NCBI RefSeq assembly: GCF_024868665.1
Contig: NC_079894.1
Coordinates: forward strand, 10,136,276-10,200,275
Reading direction: 5' to 3'
DNA length: 64,000 nucleotides
DNA from: Triplophysa rosa
Taxonomy: Eukaryota; Chordata; Actinopteri; Cypriniformes; Nemacheilidae
Shown here: positions 12,101 to 26,360 of the stretch, piece by piece
Layout of the letters: each line of letters opens with the position of its first letter
How positions within the stretch are numbered: the stretch's first letter is position 1
Made by a program: the position numbers and the translations under genes
The notes under the pieces: generated by a model
What the model was told of the DNA's origin: nothing
What the model saw: only the letters and a program-made list of their open reading frames with translations
The model's database searches: none

Positions 12101-15100
12101 AGGGTCGTTGGCTGAAAACCGGTTTTACAACTTTTTAGAGTAGTTTCTCTTAGCCACTCTGATCTCCTTTGTCATGTGTTTGTGTGGCTATCACAAGTTA
12201 ACACGTGCACATTTCTGAAAATATGCACACAGGAATTGATAAGAGGAATTGAAATTTTAGTTTCAAGTATCCGATTCCTATTCCTATCGATCCCGATTCC
12301 TAGCCTTTTGATTCCGATTCTCAATCAATTCCGGTTTTCAATACCCAACCCTACTGATCACCTGCTATAAAATAAGAGCGGGTCTGTTTTTACACTTCAC
12401 TTGCTTGAAGACCTGCTGACTAAATACTCCAGAGGGGTTTCATTTTGTTTATATTTTCCGACTGAACAACTGAACCGAAACTACCTCAGAAGTGTATGTG
12501 GTCGTATACTGCAAATTAAAGGCAAAGAAACTTCTGTTGACTCTACTCTCTGACTGGGGTTCTGTGGCTGTCAATAACATCCAAATTGGCATTCAGTGGG
12601 GCAATCCCCAACATCTATGGTCGATAGATAAGATACCACTGACATTGTAAATCTTGTTTCAACACATTTTACTTAAGGCTGTTCCTTGTGATGATAAATG
12701 ACATGCCTACGTAGTGGGCCTTGCCTACATATGCAGTAAAGAAACTGCAAAAATGTATGATATTTTCATTGTCACATATATTTTTATTCATTGATTTGTA
12801 TTGATTTATGTTTGTATTGAATGATCATATGTGCTTTCAAATCTACAGCTCTGTAAAATTTGTGTGGCTAGTTAGATGTAGGACCCACATCACTTGAAAA
12901 ATATAAATATGATCTCAATGTGATGTGATTTTTTTTAAAATCTTTTATTCATTTTATTTAAACAAATTTGTTTAGAATAGAGTATTAACATAGTGTGTCT
13001 GGTCTTGAAAATGGACAAAATCAGTTTTATTCTACTGATATTGTGTCCTTTTGACAGATGCTGGGATTTTATTGATGATGATCTGTGGTGGATTATTAAA
13101 ACTCCTACTTTGATAACTATAATGGTGAGAATCCTCAGCAACAGAAAGATAATTTCATTACATTCTTCTTATAGGGAATTAAAATGAAATGCAGCACAAT
13201 CTAATTCAAATGGTGCCTAATCTGCTTTGCTGTTTTTTTAGATGAACTTCATTCTGTTTATTTGTATAATCCGAATACTTCGTCAGAAAATCAGCTGCCG
13301 AGATATTGGGAGAAATGATTCACATCAGTACTCGTGAGTGTGTTCAAGACATATCATATGCCCAACACAAAATGATGCTCAATATATTCCACCCTGTGTT
13401 GTTTCTTTTTTTTTTCAGGAGATTGGCAAAATCAACTCTACTTTTGATTCCTCTGTTTGGAATCAACTATATAATCTTTGCCTTTATGCCTCATCACATA
13501 CAGTCTTACCTGCGTTTGGTGTTTGACTTGATCCTGGGGTCCTTTCAGGTAGGCAGCAGGAGACAAGAACAGACACACAAACATGTTTTTGCCCGCAGTT
13601 ACTATATACCCACAGTTTGGCAATAGAATACTAAGTATGGCCACAGTGATAGACTCACCGTGGGATCTGCCAGCTTGCCTCAACCCCAGACATCCCCAGT
13701 GATATACAGTATATTTACTCAGTGTTTGTTCAGCCAGACGAAAAGGTTGGGTGAGGATAGACAAAAATGGGCATAAATAGTTCAGGATGGACCATTTATC
13801 TTTTTCCAAAGACATTCATATAAATGATTTGTTAAATATAACTATTGTATTTTTTGCTGAATTAAGTTCCATTTATTGATCAATGAAACTGAAGAGAAAA
13901 GTAGAAATATCTATAAATATGAAACATATTTGGAATTTGGGTTGGAATTGTTGGAATCAGGATTTGAAAAATATATTTATATAAAATTATTTGTCTATAA
14001 AGCATCAGAGAAAAAGACTTTCAGAGTTTTAAAAATGGGCTTGTTGAAGAACTATAAGACTTGATTTCAGCTAAATTTACATATGCATTTGGCTGATGTT
14101 TTATCCGATGGTGACTAGTTACAGTAACACCGCATACTAACCAAACGCGACGCGATGAGATCCCTGCGATAACCCCTTGTTCACATTACCAGCGACAAAG
14201 CGACATGATTCCATTTATTTCAATAGAGAGCTGGTGACTTCCGGTGACACGAGCAGTCGCAACCGTTGGCAACTGGATGGGCGTGTCTAGCGAGGCGACA
14301 AAGTTGAGATCTTCAACTTCATACAAATGTAGAGCGACTTTCAGAAGTGACAGCCAATAGGAAGATGATAGAGCCAACGTGATCAGTGGATGTCGTCACT
14401 CAGGCAACCATTAGTGGGAACGCCCACTGGCGACTTGCAGCGTCGTTTATAATCTGAACGCAGCATTAGCAATTTGTTTGTCCATACCGACCGCAAAAAA
14501 GGGGCGGGTCGCGACAATCAATCACAAAACACAGCCAATCAGAACAGTTTTTCTCTGTCCACGCAGCACGCTGTAGCTAAAGAGTGCAGAAAGAGAGATA
14601 CATCCTGTTCTCGTGACTTCATGAACTTGCATCGAATGAGATTGTTGTGTGGGCGGAGCTGTCAGCCGCAACGTCGCAGAAATAGATCATTGCTCGTCGC
14701 GCAGCGCTGTCGCAGCTATTTAGGACAAAACCTCGGCTTAACATGGAAAAGTTACCTTTTATCGCGTATCGCGTTTGGTTAGGACACGGTTACAGTTTAG
14801 ATAAAGTATCGTGGATTATTACTTTTGTTCGCTGAAACTCTAATCGATTTTCCTCTCCCCTTTTCCTTTAGGGATTTTGTGTTGCTGTCCTGTATTGTTT
14901 TCTAAATGGAGAGGTAATATCAATATCTATAAATATGTAAAATATATGTAATCTGGAATTTATAATTATATTTTTAATTATAAAATATAAAAGTACATTA
15001 TCTGTCAAAAGAGAATGTTATGGATCTTCATTTCTAACCATTTAACAAAAGGGTGAAATGCATTGAATTTAAGGGATAATCCATGGCTGTTTTGAATCCA

Positions 15101-16455
15101 TAGGATTTTAATGCACGGTGGAGGCCAAGATCCACCCGACGCAAAGCTAGCCGTGGACTATCCTGCTTGTACCATTGTCATTTGACAAGTTAAAGCTGTT
15201 ATTGATGTTTACGGTGTAATTTTTGATCAGACAGGTGAAAATGATTTTCGTCAGTTCATTTCAAACAAACTGACTGGAACTACCCCTGCATTAAACGGTT
15301 TTAATGCACACCTTTCAGCCAATCAGAATCAAGTACTCAAACAGACCTTGATATAATGAAATGTAATTCTTTATAAAACCATTTTTTATTATGTAGTATG
15401 TGTTTTATTACTCTGGAAGTCAATGGTGCCCCAGAAATCTCACTTTTATAACATTTTTTCCAAATATCTTTCTTTGTGTACAACCCAACAAAGAAATGTA
15501 TACAGGTTTGTAACAACTTGAGAATAAGTAATTCATGGCAGAATTTTCTTTTTTTGAGTGGAGTATCCCTTGAAAGAGTCCCAGAATGCATGTGTCAACA
15601 TAGCAAGGCTGTGCAGGACTCTAATTTTGTTCAAGAATGGCTAATTTGAAGAAGACGTTTGAGATTTTATCCCAAACACTAAACAACAACTGCACCTCCT
15701 TTTAATCAAAATATGCATTTTATACCATGGTCTGTTTGAATACGTGATTCTGATTGGCTGGAAGGTGTGCATTAAAACCCTTTAACGCACAGGTAGCTCC
15801 AGTAAGTTTGATTACATTTGAAATGTAACTGACAAAATCACTGTAATTTTCACCTGTTTGATCTAAAATTTCACTGTAAACATCAATAAAAGATTTAAGT
15901 TGGCAAATGACCATGCAAGTTAACTCCGCTTCGCGTCGGGTGGTTCTTAACCTCCACGTCGTGCATTAAAACCCTTTAACGCATGGCTAGCTGTGGATTA
16001 TCCCTTACTTAAATCATTTCTTTCAGTTATATATTTTTTAAATGTTCATTAAGTAAAACAAACACGTATCTTTCAAATGTTTAACACCTCTAGGCCAAAA
16101 AAAGCATTAAATAGGCCCTATATACCATATTACAAATAAGTAGAGGTGAAACTAGCCAAACTCTTGACAGGTAGTGTGTTGTGGCTACTTTGTTTGTTCT
16201 CTCTGAGTGTGTTCATATGCTAACAATGTGTTCATATCAAATCCTGGTCTTGTCCTAACACAGGTTCAGTCTGAGATCAAGCGAAAGTGGAGGCGGTGGC
16301 ACATGCAGAGGTTTCTAGGAGCTGACACCAAGTACCAGCAGCCCTCAATGGGAAGCAATGGCATCAACTTCAGCTCCCAAATCACCATGATGACCAAAAA
16401 CAGCCCCGCCACACGACGGGCCTCCACCTGCCAAGATGATTTCTCCACCGTCTGA
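3108..16455 (+). CDS. vipr1: VIP/PACAP receptor 1 (class B GPCR), 5' partial
   Basis: Plasma-membrane receptor for VIP and PACAP, coupled mainly to Gs. Ten exons found: 3108-3214, 4452-4549, 6262-6394, 7455-7608, 9364-9424, 13058-13124, 13242-13333, 13419-13548, 14872-14913 and 16264-16455; all phases join, giving about 358 residues. The first exon is the end of the extracellular domain ([14 protein letters not shown]). Then come TM1, the [15 protein letters not shown] loop/TM2 motif, TM3 [22 protein letters not shown]4 [11 protein letters not shown], the loop-2 cysteine in [16 protein letters not shown]5-6 with [14 protein letters not shown], and TM7 [20 protein letters not shown]. The tail ends DDFSTV, a class I PDZ ligand like that of mammalian VPAC1. 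Similarity is highest to VPAC1 rather than VPAC2 or PAC1, and the ZBTB47/KLHL40 neighbourhood agrees. Signal peptide and N-terminal exons lie outside or were not recognised. Introns are loaded with nested repeats. Which teleost paralog (a or b) cannot be told. Confidence 0.92.
3445..3930 (+). mobile_element. tRNA-derived SINE
   Basis: The head (3445-3520) resembles a tRNA gene: an A-box-like TAGCTTAACTGG from 3454 and a B-box-like GGATTAGACTCC at 3497-3508. The tail ends in GTCACTTTGGATAAAACTGT CTGCCAAATG, a 3' end common to cyprinid SINEs. The middle contains a CCAATCAGAATCAAGTA segment, also present in the repeats at 15069 and 15721. The cloverleaf is degenerate and there is no anticodon context for a working tRNA. 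Confidence 0.7.
3956..4360 (+). mobile_element. Tc1/mariner-like short element, copy 1 (3'-truncated)
   Basis: Starts TATACAGCCACGGAAAAAAT with TA at the end. It shares a long body with 21929-22345 and 50329-50834: TGTGAACTACTAACAA, CCAAATTTCAAA and a TTTTCATGTGTCTTGTCATG segment. The right terminus present in the other two copies is missing here. No transposase ORF. The mariner assignment rests only on the TA ends. Confidence 0.55.
5395..5821. mobile_element. Fragments of two hAT-like elements
   Basis: Around 5415-5487 the sequence has the TCTCGTCACATCCCTA right-end motif and repeated CTTGTCTTGT/TCTCATCTCG. At 5675-5821 a run of ATTACATGTAATCC-type motifs ends in GTTACTACCCAGCTCTG, a common hAT-like terminus of fish. 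Neither has a recognisable opposite end, so both are called as truncated fragments. Confidence 0.4.
6540..6960. other. Intron segment of uncertain origin
   Basis: This part of the intron between vipr1 exons 6262-6394 and 7455-7608 is richer in CpG than its surroundings (for example TCCGGATACGGATGGACCGC and GCCGCCTGGACGCAGC) and looks like an inserted element. I found no terminal repeats and no coding signal, so no family is assigned. Confidence 0.25.
8335..9028. mobile_element. Palindromic TTAA-flanked MITE, split by a solo LTR
   Basis: The left arm (TTAAAAGGATGCTTCAGACA, then AGAAACAAAATTTCCC and a GTTTAACTCAACC segment) is matched in inverted form by the right arm (GGTGAGTTAAACATGCATGG ... 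TTTCTTGACTGAAGTATCC and CTTTAA at 9023-9028). The right arm is interrupted at TATCC by the LTR at 8630-9017. With the LTR removed, the element is about 300 bp and folds back on itself. Confidence 0.8.
8630..9017. mobile_element. Solo LTR with 5-bp target duplication
   Basis: A 388-bp segment starts TGTAACAAG and ends CTTGCCACA (TG...CA termini) and is flanked on both sides by the exact 5-bp repeat TATCC (8625-8629 and 9018-9022). Removing it restores the arm of the surrounding palindromic MITE. Its base composition (many CG and CTC motifs) differs from the AT-rich host. No internal retrotransposon sequence remains, so it is a solo LTR left by recombination. The retrotransposon family is not identified. 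Confidence 0.8.
9307..9360 (+). repeat. GT/GCGT microsatellite next to a splice acceptor
   Basis: An alternating GT tract with an inner (GCGT)n block ends at 9360, three bases before vipr1 exon 9364-9424. It occupies the position where the polypyrimidine tract would normally lie, leaving only GTGCGTGACAG before the exon. Confidence 0.9.
10203..12105 (-). mobile_element. L2/CR1-like LINE, 5'-truncated
   Basis: On the minus strand the element runs from about 12105 to the tail at 10203, which on the plus strand reads TCAGAATCAGAATCAGAAAG AGCTTTATTGCCAAG, so in sense it ends in the GATTCT repeat. The reverse transcriptase ORF is at 10623-12092. The endonuclease half of a full-length element is absent. 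It sits inside the hAT-like element at 9960-12353 and is therefore younger than it. Confidence 0.85.
10623..12092 (-). CDS. LINE reverse transcriptase (ORF2 fragment), probably dead
   Basis: An open frame of 489 codons encodes the reverse transcriptase of the L2-like LINE. Visible in order are [10 protein letters not shown] (about residues 48-57), the first catalytic aspartate in FVDFSSAF (176-183), the [20 protein letters not shown] block (234-253), and the catalytic FPDD box (265-268), then a C-terminal domain with [20 protein letters not shown]. The catalytic box is normally F/Y-A-D-D; here codon 11295-11297 is CCA, giving Pro for Ala. The frame is otherwise intact over 1.47 kb, so the insertion is fairly young. 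There is no endonuclease domain and no promoter, so it is not expected to be a host gene. The first methionine is just the first in the open frame, not a proven start. Confidence 0.85.
   Translation of the reverse strand: MERPNFTPHTNSDILSTQHLSPSVTPPPALQISEEDVCRVLRKQKTRKAPGPDGISPACLKSCAIQLAFIISQIFNRSLELCTVPSCFKSSTIIPIPKKPQITGLNDYRPVALTSVFMKSFKRLVLAYLKDITEPLLDPLQFAYRANRSVEDAVNMGLHFVLKHLDRPGTYVRILFVDFSSAFNTIIPSLLQTKLTQLSVPGSICQWITSFPTDRQQLVRMVKLTSSTRTIGTGAPQGCVLSPLLFSLYTNDCTAQDPSVRLLKFPDDTTLIGLIHYGDESAYRQEVEQMAVWCRHNNLELNTLKTVEMIVDFRRNPPALPPLTIMNSTVAAVESFRFLGTTISQNLKWDNHIGSIAKKAQHRLYFLHQLKKFNLPQTLLKQFYSAVIESVLCTSITVWFVSATKSDIRRLQRMVWTAEMIIVAPLPTFQELYTSRVRKRAQKITLDLSHPSHHLFTMLPSGWRYRALSTKTTRHKNSFFPQAIYLLNS
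14126..14788. mobile_element. hAT-like non-autonomous element
   Basis: Left end AACACCGCATACTAACCAAA CGCGA and right end, inverted, CGTGTCCTAACCAAACGCGAT share the CTAACCAAACGCGA core, and the 8-mer GTTACAGT lies directly outside both ends (14118-14125 and 14789-14796). The interior is rich in GCGAC motifs. No transposase. It lies in the vipr1 intron between exons 13419-13548 and 14872-14913 and ends only 83 bp before the latter. Confidence 0.7.
15069..15355 (+). repeat. 287-bp repeat, first arm of an inverted pair
   Basis: Runs from TTAAGGGATAATCCATGGCT to CAAACAGACCTTGATATA and contains TTTTAATGCAC motifs and CAGCCAATCAGAATCAAGTA. The same element occurs in opposite orientation at 15721-16007, with identical length. 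It is in the last vipr1 intron. The family is unknown to me. Confidence 0.75.
15721..16007 (-). repeat. 287-bp repeat, second arm of an inverted pair
   Basis: Starts TATACCATGGTCTGTTTGAA with GATTCTGATTGGCTGG, contains GTGCATTAAAACCCTTTAAC twice, and ends GCTAGCTGTGGATTATCCCT TA. It is the inverted counterpart of 15069-15355, separated from it by 365 bp. Confidence 0.75.
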
Positions 16456-18026
16456 GCGACGCTCCATCAAAGATGAGAGACAGAGGCCAACGTGTCTGTG
16501 CTCTACACACACAGGAGCACTACCACCCACATCTCAATCATGTCCAAGGTTGCAGCTCAATTCCTGCTCAGTGGGAACATGCAGGACGGCGATCACCTCA
16601 GTGCTCATGGAGTCTGATTGGCATGTGATGTACATGAACCGTTTAGTCATGGTGATGTATATTCATAACCATGACGTTTATCAGAAGAGAACTCAGATGA
16701 AAGATGGGGAAATACAAGTACCGTTTGTATGTTTTTAGCAGACTACTGATTCAAAACAACACAGTCTGAAGTAAAAGTACTATATCCGTTCAAAGAGCAA
16801 GTTCTGGATCTTCAGTTCTAACCAAGCTACAGACTGTTGCTTAAGAAATGGAAATTTAATGCATGAGGTGAAAGATGTATGTTTGATTTGTGAAACAGTC
16901 TGCCGTACACAAAAAAGGTATGTGCATTTATTCTCTGCATTAGTGTTTGCTGTGTGCCTGTGATGGCATACTGCTCTGTTGTTCTGCTCTCCCCTGCCCT
17001 CATTATGCTGCTTAAGATTCCTCAGACTCCTAATAACCTGAAAAACGGAGCCGTGTCCCTTATTTTTGTCTCTTTACTTATTCCAGGGTGAATTAATGTG
17101 ACAATCTGACATTCTGCTAACATCCTGCTTTTGTATCCTACCAATTTGTGTCATGTGATTCTGTTTCAGTGAACATGCATATTAAGAGAATCCTCGCTTA
17201 TTGAGAGCCTTTTTTCATTTCACTGCAGATGTATAGTGTGTCACTATATATGGTGTTTTATGGTAATGATTTGTAGTTCAGCGAAAATGTACAGTTCAGT
17301 TCTGTGAAATATGTGAAAGTTGGGTTGTGTAACTGTGCATGTATTCCATATGTTGACAGTTCTCTGAAATGTTTTCTTTTTATCAGAATGTTCTTCTTAA
17401 AAGATGATTTTTAGAACAAAATGTCTGACGAAAGTGTAGTGTTATTCATATCTGTTGCTGCTGGCATGCCCGTCATGTTTGCATACAGTTCTTTTACCTC
17501 AGTGTAAGATAACAGTCAAGAAAAAGTGTCTCGGAAATTGTTGTTTTTTCAACGTATCTTGTAGATTTTTTTAGTTTTAGAATGAATACAAATTAATCGT
17601 ACATTATACCTTAGTACGTCTTTGCTCTTTTAGAGTATTTAAGTGTATGCTGGTGGCTGCTGGTAGGTACACTTTTGGCATTTGACTTTTGCAAAAAAAT
17701 ATTAGAAGCACACATTTATATAATCATCTGTGCATTTATTGTGAAAACTAAAGTACTGTATTACTAAATATTAATGCGGAAAGTAGTTTCCTTCCAAGAT
17801 ATTGACCCCTTCTCTTTAGAACCCAACAATTAAAATGTCTCATTTTATAAAATTTAAACCATGTACATATGTCTAAATATTTTGTAATATGGAAGAATAT
17901 ATATTTCTGCATGTAGTGTGTATACTTTTTTTTTTTTTTACAAATTGTCATTAACATTACCAAGCAATTTAATTTAAGATGACAAAAGAATCTGCCAAAG
18001 ACAGTTTCTTATCAAATAGCTGATTC

Positions 18027-18164
18027 TCACATACATGGCTCCAAAACGTGTCTTAACATAATGTACTGTATGAGTTCTGGCATTGACTCAACAAAATATT
18101 TGTATTCATTGAGGAGCTCTTCTAATGTTACAAAGATCTTCATGTTGACTCCGGCCTGAGACAT
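18027..18164 (-). other. Short unexplained minus-strand ORF, possible terminal exon
   Basis: From an ATG at 18164 the frame encodes 45 residues, including MSQAGVNMKIFVTLEELLNE and YKYFVESMPELIQYIM, then stops at 18027. The composition looks protein-like: amphipathic, with acidic LEELL and no low complexity. A CTAACAG sequence just upstream could be a splice acceptor preceded by a T-run. I do not recognise the protein and cannot exclude a chance ORF or repeat. Confidence 0.2.
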
Positions 18165-19026
18165 CACTGTTAGGATGACATTCAAATCTTATCCAAAAAA
18201 AGACACAAAGCGAAGGAAACAGGAGTGTTAGATAAAATGAAAAGTCAGGGAGATGTTATCTTTGTTTACTTCCCCTCTGGAACACATCTGTTATGTATCT
18301 ACCAAATCCCATTTTATCATTGTAACTCCCCCCGTCCCTTTGTGTATCTCATATAACATTTTAGAAGCGTGAATACCAGTAAACACTGATTATTCCAGCA
18401 TACAGATTACTTTAAATTTACAAAGACGGATCTCTAACAAATAAACAAAATGTTTGAATGTTGTTAGATTTGCACAGAGGAGCCAACGGGAGGCTCATTT
18501 GACTTTTATTTAAATGAATAGACTCCCATGCTGGAAACCCACAATGCTAACTAGTTAAAATAATGATGAATTATATAAGCTATAAACCATTTTCATGTCA
18601 ACACCAAACTACAACATGACATTAAAGGATGTAATGAGCTGTTAAATGTCTGAAACTCATCAATGTAAAAAAACTTAACCAATGGTTAAATAAATATAAA
18701 GTATGTGTTGTTTTGAAAACATGACAGGTCATGAATAAATTCATAACTCCTTTTTACAATTACAAACAAATTGAGAGATGTTTGGAAGTCTGATGTTTAA
18801 CAAAGTTTTTATAGAGCCTATGATTTATGGATATTTGTGCAATACAGTAGACTGCATTGAAATCACCTTAGGATTTATGGCCATTCTGATCTAGTGTTAT
18901 CGTTTGTCACACACAGAACAAAAAATTACCACATGTTCTAAAATGATGCGTAATAACATGAACAGAAGGAGCATTATTTTCATACCTGCCATAGTGGGGG
19001 AAGGATTGCTAACTTGTGAATGGACC

Positions 19027-19981
19027 TTAAAGGGGTCATATGTCGCGAACACGTGTTTTTCTGTGTCTTTGGTGTGTTATAAGTTGCCCATGCATGTATT
19101 ATACACGTAAAATTGCAAAAATTGAAGTGTCGGAATAAAAGATGCATTCTATCTAAAAGCGAATGCTCACCCAGACCTGCCTGAAACGCCTCGTGTAACC
19201 ACACCCCCACAAATCCACATCAGTTTGTGGTATGAGTTGACTAAAGGGCTCAGCATACTACATTCGAAATCGAAAAACGACCGTCTGTGACCTGATTTCG
19301 AACAAAATCTGGTCCAAACGACAATTCGTTTCACTAGTTCGCTGCAGCAAACCAAACAGAACTCTCCGAGAAAGTTTGTGTTGGCCGGTAAACACCTTCG
19401 AGCCACCATTGGTCCATGGCCATTACATAGTAGGTGGGTGTGTTATGTAGCGCCGCCTGGTCTGTAGGAAATAACACGTCATTTTATTTGCATACATCAT
19501 GTAAACCCCGACTACAGAAACAAAGGGGTGTTGAATTGTTCGAAAACACTATGCCGTCTCTCAACGTTTTCGAGCTACGTTTTACCCCAAAACGCAGAAT
19601 GAAAGTGCAATTCGCCTGGACTATGCTGAGCCCTTTGACCGCCAAAATGTATACACAAGTAAGGTGGACTTACCTGTCAGTACAATTGCTTTGGAACCTG
19701 ATGTTCCAAATATGGTAAGAGGAGTTACATTTCCGTCACACGCTTGCAGTATTCGACCAATCACTACTGGTTAACTGGCCAATCATAGCACACCTCACTT
19801 TTCAGAGCGATGAGCTTTGTAAAAAATCTGCACCTTTCAGAGAGGCGGGGCAAAGAGGAGATAGAAACATGCACGGTATGTGGAAAATACAGCGTTTTTG
19901 AACCTTAAATAGTATACACATTGCATTACATCTAAAACAAATGATAATATTCGTTTTAGCCGTGTCATTTGACTCATTTAA
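19027..19981. mobile_element. TTAA-ended non-autonomous DNA element
   Basis: Left end TTAAAGGGGTCATATGTCGC G; right end in inverted form TTAAATGAGTCAAATGACAC. The short inverted termini and TTAA at both edges suggest a piggyBac- or Kolobok-like element of 955 bp. The AAGGGGTCATATG start is frequent in cyprinid genomes (from memory). No transposase frame; several short ORFs inside are chance. Confidence 0.65.
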
Positions 19982-20433
19982 ATCAAGTAAGGATGCTAAG
20001 ACAAATGAAAAACCTTCTTGAACCTTTGTGGGTCAAGAGGGGTGACTTTAGTACCAGATCAGGAAGGAGAGGACAATTTCATTGGTCTACATGATTTGAC
20101 TGAACCAGCCGCATACCTTGGACTCCTTCTGATGCAAAAGGGAACATAGCCAACTTCCCTAGGTGGAGCTAAACAGGCAGGCTACCAAGTGTTGTACATT
20201 TGACAATTTATTAACAGCAAAAAATTTGCTACATAACTGCTGCAAGCCCTCATGATACGCCCATGCATGTACCCAGTCAACAAGTGTTTCAGAACATTTC
20301 CAGAATGTTAGTTTTTGGTTCTCAAACATTGTTTTTCGTTATCCAGGAACGTTTGCTTTACAGAAATAAAACATTACCCTAACTTTATCCAAAGGGCTCC
20401 ACTGCAGGTCAATAATGAGTCCATTGTTCTTTT

Positions 20434-20580
20434 TTAAAGGGACAGTTCACCCAAAAATGAAAATTATGTCATCATTTACTCACCTGCATAATTTTCTTTG
20501 TTCTGATGAACGCAGACAAAGATATTTGAAAGAATGTTAGCAATTTTCGGTTCTGGGACATCATCCACTAACATAGTAGG

Positions 20581-20615
<35 letters not shown>

Positions 20616-20833
20616 CTTCTGTTGAACACAAAATAAGATATTTTTAAGAATTTGGTAAAAGAAACAGCTCTGGGACACCTTTGACTACCATTTAATTTTT
20701 CATACTATGGTAGTCAATGATGTCCCAGAACTGAAAATTTATAATTTAGTAATTTTTACAGGTATGAAGTGACATGAGGGTGAGTAAATGATGACAGAAT
20801 TTTCATTTTTTTTTTAGTGAACTATCCCTTTAA
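20434..20833. mobile_element. Angel-like palindromic MITE, copy 1
   Basis: Begins TTAAAGGGACAGTTCACCCA AAAATG and ends with the inverted AGTGAACTATCCCTTTAA. The halves are inverted copies of each other: the ATTATGTCATCATTTACTCA sequence of the left half reappears as TGAGTAAATGATGACAGAAT in the right. A TA microsatellite (20585-20613) has expanded inside. Seven related copies lie in this window. The name Angel is from memory of fish inverted-repeat elements. Confidence 0.8.
20585..20613 (+). repeat. TA microsatellite
   Basis: Uninterrupted TA dinucleotide tract of about 14 units inside an Angel-like MITE. Confidence 0.95.
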
Positions 20834-21584
20834 GTGTTAGTGCCCTCACACGTTTAGAAAAATAATAGATAAAATTGTATTTTGACTGCTCTTTTATTCT
20901 TACAATGAAAGCAAATGTAACATCTTTTTTGTTACACAAAAGTACAGCGTTTACGTCTTCATATTTATGACATGTTTTTAAACTTGTATACTCTATGTAA
21001 CAAACACATCATTTCACATATGTTTGTCTTGAAATCCTGAGAAAGATTGGTCTTTTCATTCCTGTCAGTCGGTTTTTGCGTCTAAATATCTATGTTTTGG
21101 CGACATGCTGTGGTCATAGTTGTACTCTACAGCGGTTTCGTGCTGTCTGCGGTGAACTGGATCACTCCTCTATGGACTCATTGACCTCGTCTGTCATTGG
21201 CTTCCGCTGTTATGAATGCTCAGCGGCCGTCAGGTGCGCCAGGGGATCATCCGCACTATTTTGTACCAAAGATTTTTCTGCAATTTATACACGTAATGAT
21301 TGAAAATTGATTTCGCTTTGAAAGGCAATGGGTTGTGTATTTTGCTCTAGAAATAACGTTCCTGTCGCTTTAAAGCTCCAGACAAAACGACTCATATGAT
21401 TTTGGACCTCCAATCAACTCTCTCGTCTGTGAGAGTGCGAACCTTTCTGCACGCGGACATGGCGAAGCAGGACAGATGTCTACACAGAAGGGATATAAAT
21501 AACAGCTGTTTTTATGAAGACGAAACATTGAAATGCTGAGGAGGATAACCGATGCTCCTTCGAGGCAGAGACCACTGAATCACC

Positions 21585-25823
<4,239 letters not shown>

Positions 25824-26102
25824 CAAATCAAATGGAAGCAGCTAGAAATCGAGAACTTCCAGTCAGGATGGAAACACAGAGATGTTGGATCGGGATCACA
25901 TCTGGATGGTGTGTAGTCACTTTCCCATCACGTTCACAGCTTACGCCACTCTTATCTGCTGTAAGGACAGACTCCAGGAACCTGTAACTAATGCTCTGTG
26001 ATATATTGTTTTGTTTATATAGAGATGTATTATGTAGCAAAAGCTTTTTTTTTACTTTTGTTATGTAGTTTTTTCTTGTTTTAATATTCCGTGCATTTCC
26101 AC

Positions 26103-26108
26103 ATTAAA
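26103..26108 (+). terminator. Possible zbtb47 poly(A) signal
   Basis: ATTAAA 280 bp after the stop codon, in AT-rich sequence with a T/G-rich stretch further on. No canonical AATAAA lies closer to the stop outside repeats. Confidence 0.35.
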
Positions 26109-26360
26109 TGCCACTGAATAAGCTTAGTGCTATGTTAAAACCTAGTTAAACAAGAAATATTGTAGCTTTAGCCCATATATAGTATACAGTATACTACGTA
26201 TACTAAACAGTACAGATGTTTTTGTGCACAGCAGTGTATGTTTTTGTGCACAGTAGTATAAACAGATATGATTATAGAGCTTTCAGTTTATACTTTGTCT
26301 TTACATTTTATTGGTCTTATGCTTTAAATGTATTGTTTGTTTTCGGGGTAAAGATTTGAG

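Larger units (their letters stand above)
9960..12353. mobile_element. hAT-like element with exact 8-bp target duplication
   Basis: The left end TAGGTTTGGGTATCGTTTCC and the right end (inverted) TAGGGTTGGGTATTGAAAAC form terminal inverted repeats, flanked by the identical 8-mer CTGATCAC at 9952-9959 and 12354-12361. An 8-bp duplication with such ends is the signature of the hAT superfamily. About 490 bp of the element's own sequence remains outside the L2 LINE nested within it (10203 to about 12105). It has no transposase and is non-autonomous. Confidence 0.85.
9769..12579. mobile_element. Probable LTR, split by a hAT-like insertion
   Basis: The outer halves (9769-9951 and 12362-12579) would join into an LTR of about 393 bp starting TGTTACATG and ending CAATAACA, with TGTTA/TAACA inverted tips and a TATAAAATAAG motif near 12366. 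Just after it, ATTGGCATTCAGTGGGGC resembles a primer-binding site with leader. GATAG occurs just before (9764-9768) and again at 12623-12627, which could be a 5-bp target duplication enclosing a short internal remnant. The hAT insertion and its target duplication are clear; the LTR call is weaker. Confidence 0.45.
16456..21584. other. Gap between vipr1 and zbtb47
   Basis: The first 1-2 kb is probably the vipr1 3' UTR; no convincing poly(A) signal was found close to the stop. A T-run lies near 17928-17939. A short minus-strand ORF at 18027-18164 is listed separately. Repeats lie at 19027-19981 and 20434-20833. From about 21060 on, CpG becomes more frequent, and 21400-21584 is likely the zbtb47 promoter and 5' UTR. 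The SEC22C, SS18L2 and NKTR genes that separate VIPR1 from ZBTB47 in human were not seen. Confidence 0.6.
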
